Below, piece by piece: positions 21,338 through 35,024 of a stretch of DNA of 35,024 bases. The position numbers were made by a program, and so were the translations under genes. Source of the stretch: Chromera velia (taxonomy: Eukaryota; Sar; Chromeraceae); contig JAHBMJ010001145.1 in the NCBI GenBank assembly GCA_018398765.1, forward strand, positions 1-35,024. The letters are read 5' to 3'. The notes under the pieces were generated by a model. That model was given only the letters and a program-made list of their open reading frames with translations. It had not been told where the DNA came from and ran no database searches. How positions within the stretch are numbered: the stretch's first letter is position 1; the number at the start of each line of letters is the position of its first letter.

Positions 21338-23045
21338 CATATATACACGCACACAAACATACACACGGAACAAGAAGTGACATCAGAAAGTTGTTACGCA
21401 AGAGACAGGGGAGGCGAAGAGGAGAGAAGAGAGGATGAAGCGAAGGAGAGGAGAAGATCAGAGTCGGAAGGACAGGAGCAAGAAGCACATACCCTCTCCA
21501 CCCACCCACCTCCACTTCTCACTCACCTTCAATCCACATGTGATGGATCCGAACGAAACGATCAGCATCCGCCCTGCAGCTGAACTCAACCGTCACAGCC
21601 TCCATCAGATACTTCCGACCGTCGCCTCCGATGCCTCTCGGCGGCTTCATTTTCTTCACAGCGAATCTCTGCTGAGAGGCTTTTTCCAACACCAAGAACA
21701 CCTGCCCAAACTCACCCTGGCCCAAAGTTCTGAGAACCTGGAAGTCCTGTTCGAATCTGTTACTGCTGCCCGTCGGTCTCTCTCTGCCAGGCCTCTCTAC
21801 CGTACCGGAGAGTGAGGGCAGCTGCGCACGGGGACCACCCGGCCGCACGCGCTCTTGGATTAGGCGAGGGGGCGCGGCGGGGGTATGTGCGGTTTGGTTG
21901 TACACTGGTGACCCCGCAAAGGAGGAGGTCTCACTTGGAGCGACAATTTCGGTGCGCACAGATTCAGGAGGGGGGCGCAGAGACGGCGCCAGTCTGGCAG
22001 AGGGTGCGCCACTCGGTCTCTCTCGTGCTCCCGCCAAGTTCATGTGCCCACCCGTCTCCTCTCCCCCCCTGTCTCCCCCACCGAATCCGAGGGGTGTGAC
22101 ACTCCGTCCGTCCATCACCAGACCCCTCGACATTGGAATCGGGAGTAAGGTGGAGGAAGCTGGAGCATGAGGGGCCCGGAAGGCTGCATTTTGCATAGAC
22201 GACAAAGGGTTTCCTTGGGATGCCGCACCGAAGGGTTCCCCCACCCCCCTTGGCGTCTCGTCTCCGTGGGGAACGGGGGGGGCAACGTACGGACGGGCGG
22301 GACCTCGTGTGACCGTTCCCCCCCCCTCCATACCGCCCTCTAGACGGGGAATCTTTTGCGTGTACATCCCTCCTGGCACGGCCATTGCGGGAGAGCGGAG
22401 AGGGTGAAAACCGTCTCCGTCTCCGGAGGTCATGCGTCCCCCAACAGCAGGTGTGGGACCGTTTGGGCGAGGGAGCAGGATTCTGGGGCTCTCTTCTTCC
22501 TCTGCTGGGGGAAGACTGAGGGGGTGTTCATCTCTTCTGCCTGGGATGGACTCCGCCTCCGTCTCCCCCCTGAATCTCTTTCCGGGACCACTAGGTCTGA
22601 TTTGGTCTGTATCGATCCAAGAACTTCTCTCACCAGGGGCACTGATCCTGTTGATGATGGTGGATGCGTGTGAGCTTGCCGGCACAGAGCCCTCGACCCT
22701 CTCGGTGGGGCGGTAGTTGAAGGAAGACTGCGGCTGCGAGTCGTTGCCCCTGGGTTGGGAGTCGTTGCCTTCAGTTGAGGTTTCCTCCTTCATGGCTACG
22801 TCCCCTGTTTCATCTTCGTTTTCTTTGTCTTTCTCTGCCTCTTCGCGAGACAGGGAGAGGGACTTGGCAGGGAAGGAAGGGACAACCTTCTCTGCAAAAA
22901 AGGGAAGGGGGGCAAGGGAAACTGAGATGCGAGGGTGTGCATGGGAAAGCAACTTTGAAAGGTGTTGAGATGGCGTTGCATCACAGATGAATTAAAGAAA
23001 TCACTCACCTCCTTGATTGGCCACTACTTCGCTTTCAGACATCAT
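17164..23045 (-). CDS. Wee1/Myt1-like protein kinase, 11 exons
   Basis: Exons on the - strand: 23045-23009, 22891-21527, 21242-21148, 20593-20509, 20204-19930, 19746-19663, 19347-19204, 18860-18791, 18421-18354, 18063-17979 and 17666-17164. They join in phase to 936 aa, stop TAG at 17164. Residues 1-389 are a disordered Pro/Gly/Ser-rich region with a small tandem repeat (GNDSQPR/GNDSQPQ). The kinase domain spans about 390-720: glycine loop LGQGEFGQVF, Lys425, alpha-C Glu443, catalytic loop HCDIKPENIF (Asp524, Asn529), DLG at 545-547, GDVRYLAPE, ADIFSFG (620) and PDARPTA. HxDIKPxNIF, DLG and GDxRYxAPE are hallmarks of the Wee1/Myt1 family, which phosphorylates Tyr (and Thr) of CDKs to hold back mitosis. 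An eIF2-alpha kinase is the main alternative, less likely because of GDVRYLAPE and DLG. There is no membrane segment after the kinase domain, so Wee1 fits better than Myt1. The tail (770-936) is acidic and unrecognised. The gene is divergent from the Ran-like/LRR gene. Confidence 0.8.
18067..18152. repeat. (CA)n(GA)n microsatellite abutting exon 10 of the Wee1-like gene
   Basis: Read on the - strand it is (CT)n then (GT)n then GCAG, ending one base before the coding exon that starts at 18063. It takes the place of the polypyrimidine tract. Confidence 0.9.
18702..18790. repeat. (TCAG)n/(TCAC)n tetranucleotide repeat beginning at a splice donor
   Basis: On the - strand the donor of exon 8 is GTCAGTGAGT at 18790, and the repeat continues from that very point into the intron for about 90 bases, with interruptions. 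Confidence 0.85.
19175..19203. repeat. (GACT)n tetranucleotide repeat beginning at a splice donor
   Basis: On the - strand exon 7 ends at 19204 (CTCCTT) and the intron starts GTCAGTCAGTCAG, several exact four-base units. Any of the units offers a GTCAGT donor, and only the first keeps the kinase frame in phase with the next exon. Confidence 0.85.
20207..20232. repeat. (CA)n microsatellite abutting exon 5 of the Wee1-like gene
   Basis: On the - strand it is (GT)n directly followed by GCAG and the exon starting at 20204. A weaker (CT)n segment lies further upstream. Confidence 0.9.
20609..20628. repeat. (CA)n microsatellite near exon 4 acceptor of the Wee1-like gene
   Basis: On the - strand a (GT)n run is followed by three GTCT units, GGATGCAG and the exon at 20593. 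Confidence 0.85.
21259..21298. other. Assembly gap (40 N) inside an intron of the Wee1-like gene
   Basis: Exactly 40 unresolved bases lie between a C run and a (CA)n tract, 16 bases from the exon 3 acceptor on the - strand. The gap does not touch coding sequence in my model. Its true length is unknown. Confidence 0.97.
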
Positions 23046-23713
23046 GAGAAAAAGATCCAAAAGACAATCGAAAGGAAGCCCAGAAGTTCAAAGGCAAGGC
23101 AAGCGTAATCCAACCCTTTCCTCGGCTAACCGCACCTTCACAGACACACACAAAGAGGAGGAATGTGTTCCTGGTCAGCTTTCGATCCGGAATCCGTCTC
23201 CAACGAATCAATCCAACAAATTCAGGATTCAACAAACGAACGAGGTCGAAGGACACGCACTTAGCTCCACACTCTACATGTCAAAAAAGTGTCTCAGGTG
23301 GAAGGGAATTAAGGCCCCGAAAATCTGGGGGAGGACGCGGATCGAAAGCGTCACGTGCAAAATTAAAGAGGATGTCACAAACTGCGGAGCCAGTGACTTT
23401 TTTTTTTCTCGTAGGCACAGCTAGGATACGCGGCCGCGGGCCTTGCGCGAATCTTTTGCGCGCGGCCCGCCCGGCGCGCGGCCGCCGCGCGAGCCCAAAG
23501 TGCATGGCCGCGCCGGCCGCGCGCGTACATGCATGCACTCGGACGGGTGTTGTCCAAGGATGTCCGAGGCTCACCCGATAATTAATCGTCTGTCGCCGAG
23601 TTGATCGACGCTGTCTTTGTGCACAAACACAGCAGCATCTAAAGTCAAAGCGACCAGGGTGTGCAACTCTGCTCAGACGTGAACAGAAGAAGTTGGGAAT
23701 TACCTCCCTGGAG
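23046..23713. promoter_or_regulatory. Divergent promoter spacer between the Wee1-like and Ran-like/LRR genes
   Basis: The 668 bases between the two modelled start codons contain a CpG-dense core at about 23428-23545 with several GC palindromes (gcggccgc, ccggcgcgcgg, ggccgcgccggcc). That composition differs sharply from its surroundings. No TATA box is convincing. Untranslated exons of either gene could lie here. The regulatory role is inferred from the head-to-head layout only. Confidence 0.4.
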
Positions 23714-34198
<10,485 letters not shown>

Positions 34199-34582
34199 TC
34201 GACCTTTGAGTCGTACAATCGGTCAATTTTAAAATAATGAGTTTACATCCCTCCTGATTACGTATAACAACTACGTATATATGCAAGTCCGTAGTTTTTC
34301 AGAAACTTGGTCAAAAACCTAATGAAAAACGTGCAAAAGAAATGTAGTTTAAGAGCTAACGATATCACTGATATTATAGTGAATGAATGAATGAAGTTGG
34401 CTTTGCTAGAGTGGAGCCGTGCTCCCAGCAGCCCATGTTCATGCAAGAGATCGTCAATCACTCAACTCTAGAGATAAGGCTAAGCGCGAGATCCCCTGAA
34501 GTGCTCGCTTGGTGAGCTCACGAGCAGCATGCGCGTTGTAGGTGGCAATATAAGACTCGAACAGAAGAAGAAAAGGTCGCGT
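34199..34582. other. 3' flank of the Ran-like/LRR gene
   Basis: A+T-rich sequence with a short (TGAA)n run near 34381-34394. No gene, RNA or clear terminator signal is seen. Confidence 0.4.
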
Positions 34583-35005
34583 TCACACAGAGACAGGCGT
34601 GCACAGTGAGTGATAAAGATCGCAAACGGCTCTGCATGCTTCATACGGATCGACTTGTAAAGCCAAAAGCAGCATCTTCCTCGCTTCTGTTTCGGCTGTA
34701 TCCGATCCCTCAATTCCTTCTCTCTGAATCCTTTGCTTCACTTTCTTTCCCTCTACCACTTTGTTTAGTTTATTTCTTGCTTCTACCCAATTGGAGCATA
34801 CTGAAAGCCGGTGCCAGAGATCATCAATTTTTCTTCCATTTGAACAACCCTCTGCCAGACAAAACACCTCTCCCGGAGAGTTGGCCCCCCCCGTTAGACC
34901 CTTCCGATTTAGTGTCAATGTCCTTAGGAGTGGCTCAATCTTCTCACATAAGGCACTTCTCGGCAGACAGGACATCCGTACCTTGGGGCCATTCTTTGAA
35001 GACAA
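34583..35005 (-). pseudogene. Possible retroelement C-terminal zinc-binding fragment
   Basis: A 140-codon frame, possibly continuing from beyond the window's right edge. It contains CLAEGCSNGRKIDDLWHRLSVC, split here as Cys-x4-Cys, about ten residues, His-x4-Cys. This C-C-H-C spacing after a basic stretch is reminiscent of the zinc-binding tail after the reverse transcriptase of many non-LTR retrotransposons. No RT or RNase H motif is in the window, and the residues before it (SLPRSALCEKIE-like region) are not recognised. An ordinary unknown gene is equally possible. Confidence 0.3.
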
Positions 35006-35024
35006 AAGAAATAGAGAAGAACGT

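Noticed and set aside
23040..23424. + strand open frame in the divergent spacer
   Set aside because: It overlaps the first exon of the Wee1-like gene on the other strand and shows no domain; probably chance.

Overview
This is a window of nuclear DNA from an intron-rich eukaryote. Genes are split by GT-AG introns, many of them filled with (GT)n, (CT)n, (CTTT)n or (TCAG)n microsatellites. The genes are a hybrid histidine kinase, a Wee1/Myt1-type kinase and a Ran-like GTPase. A two-component hybrid kinase beside typical eukaryotic cell-cycle and Ran-type proteins, together with the splice and repeat style, fits a photosynthetic protist. My best guess is an alveolate alga of the chromerid type (Chromera-like), but this is inference and no marker gene in the window settles it.

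Layout, left to right. (1) 61-664, + strand: the last two exons of a gene ending in a MYND zinc finger. (2) 1423-5305, + strand: a three-exon membrane hybrid histidine kinase with a receiver domain, interrupted by one in-frame TAG. (3) 5583-5936: an A+T-rich foldback palindrome. (4) 6341-7519, - strand: a single-exon gene with a BRCT-like N-terminus. (5) About 7.5-16 kb: a repeat-rich, gene-poor stretch. It holds two copies of an ~870 bp dispersed repeat, a pair of ~260 bp direct repeats flanking 1.2 kb (LTR/TRIM-like), G-rich purine tracts and hairpins. (6) 15832-16779, - strand: a decayed 3' part of a second protein kinase. (7) 17164-23045, - strand: an 11-exon Wee1/Myt1-like kinase (936 aa as modelled), containing a 40-N assembly gap in one intron. 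(8) 23714-34198, + strand: an approximately 18-exon gene of about 1,620 aa that fuses an N-terminal Ran-like GTPase domain to a long leucine-rich-repeat region. (9) 34583-35005, - strand: a fragment that may be the zinc-binding tail of a retroelement.

The kinase in (7) and the fusion gene in (8) are transcribed divergently from a 668 bp spacer with a CpG-dense core. There is no operon logic here. The two-component kinase would signal at a membrane, the Wee1-like kinase would restrain CDK activity, and the Ran-like/LRR protein joins two folds otherwise known as partners (Ran, and the LRR protein RanGAP).

The strongest unusual observations are the Ran-like/LRR fusion with lost catalytic GTPase residues, the single in-frame stop in an otherwise intact hybrid histidine kinase, the kinase remnant with a duplicated splice acceptor, and the repeated placement of microsatellites exactly at splice sites. 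All exon models were made by hand from reading frame, phase and splice-site logic, without transcript data.
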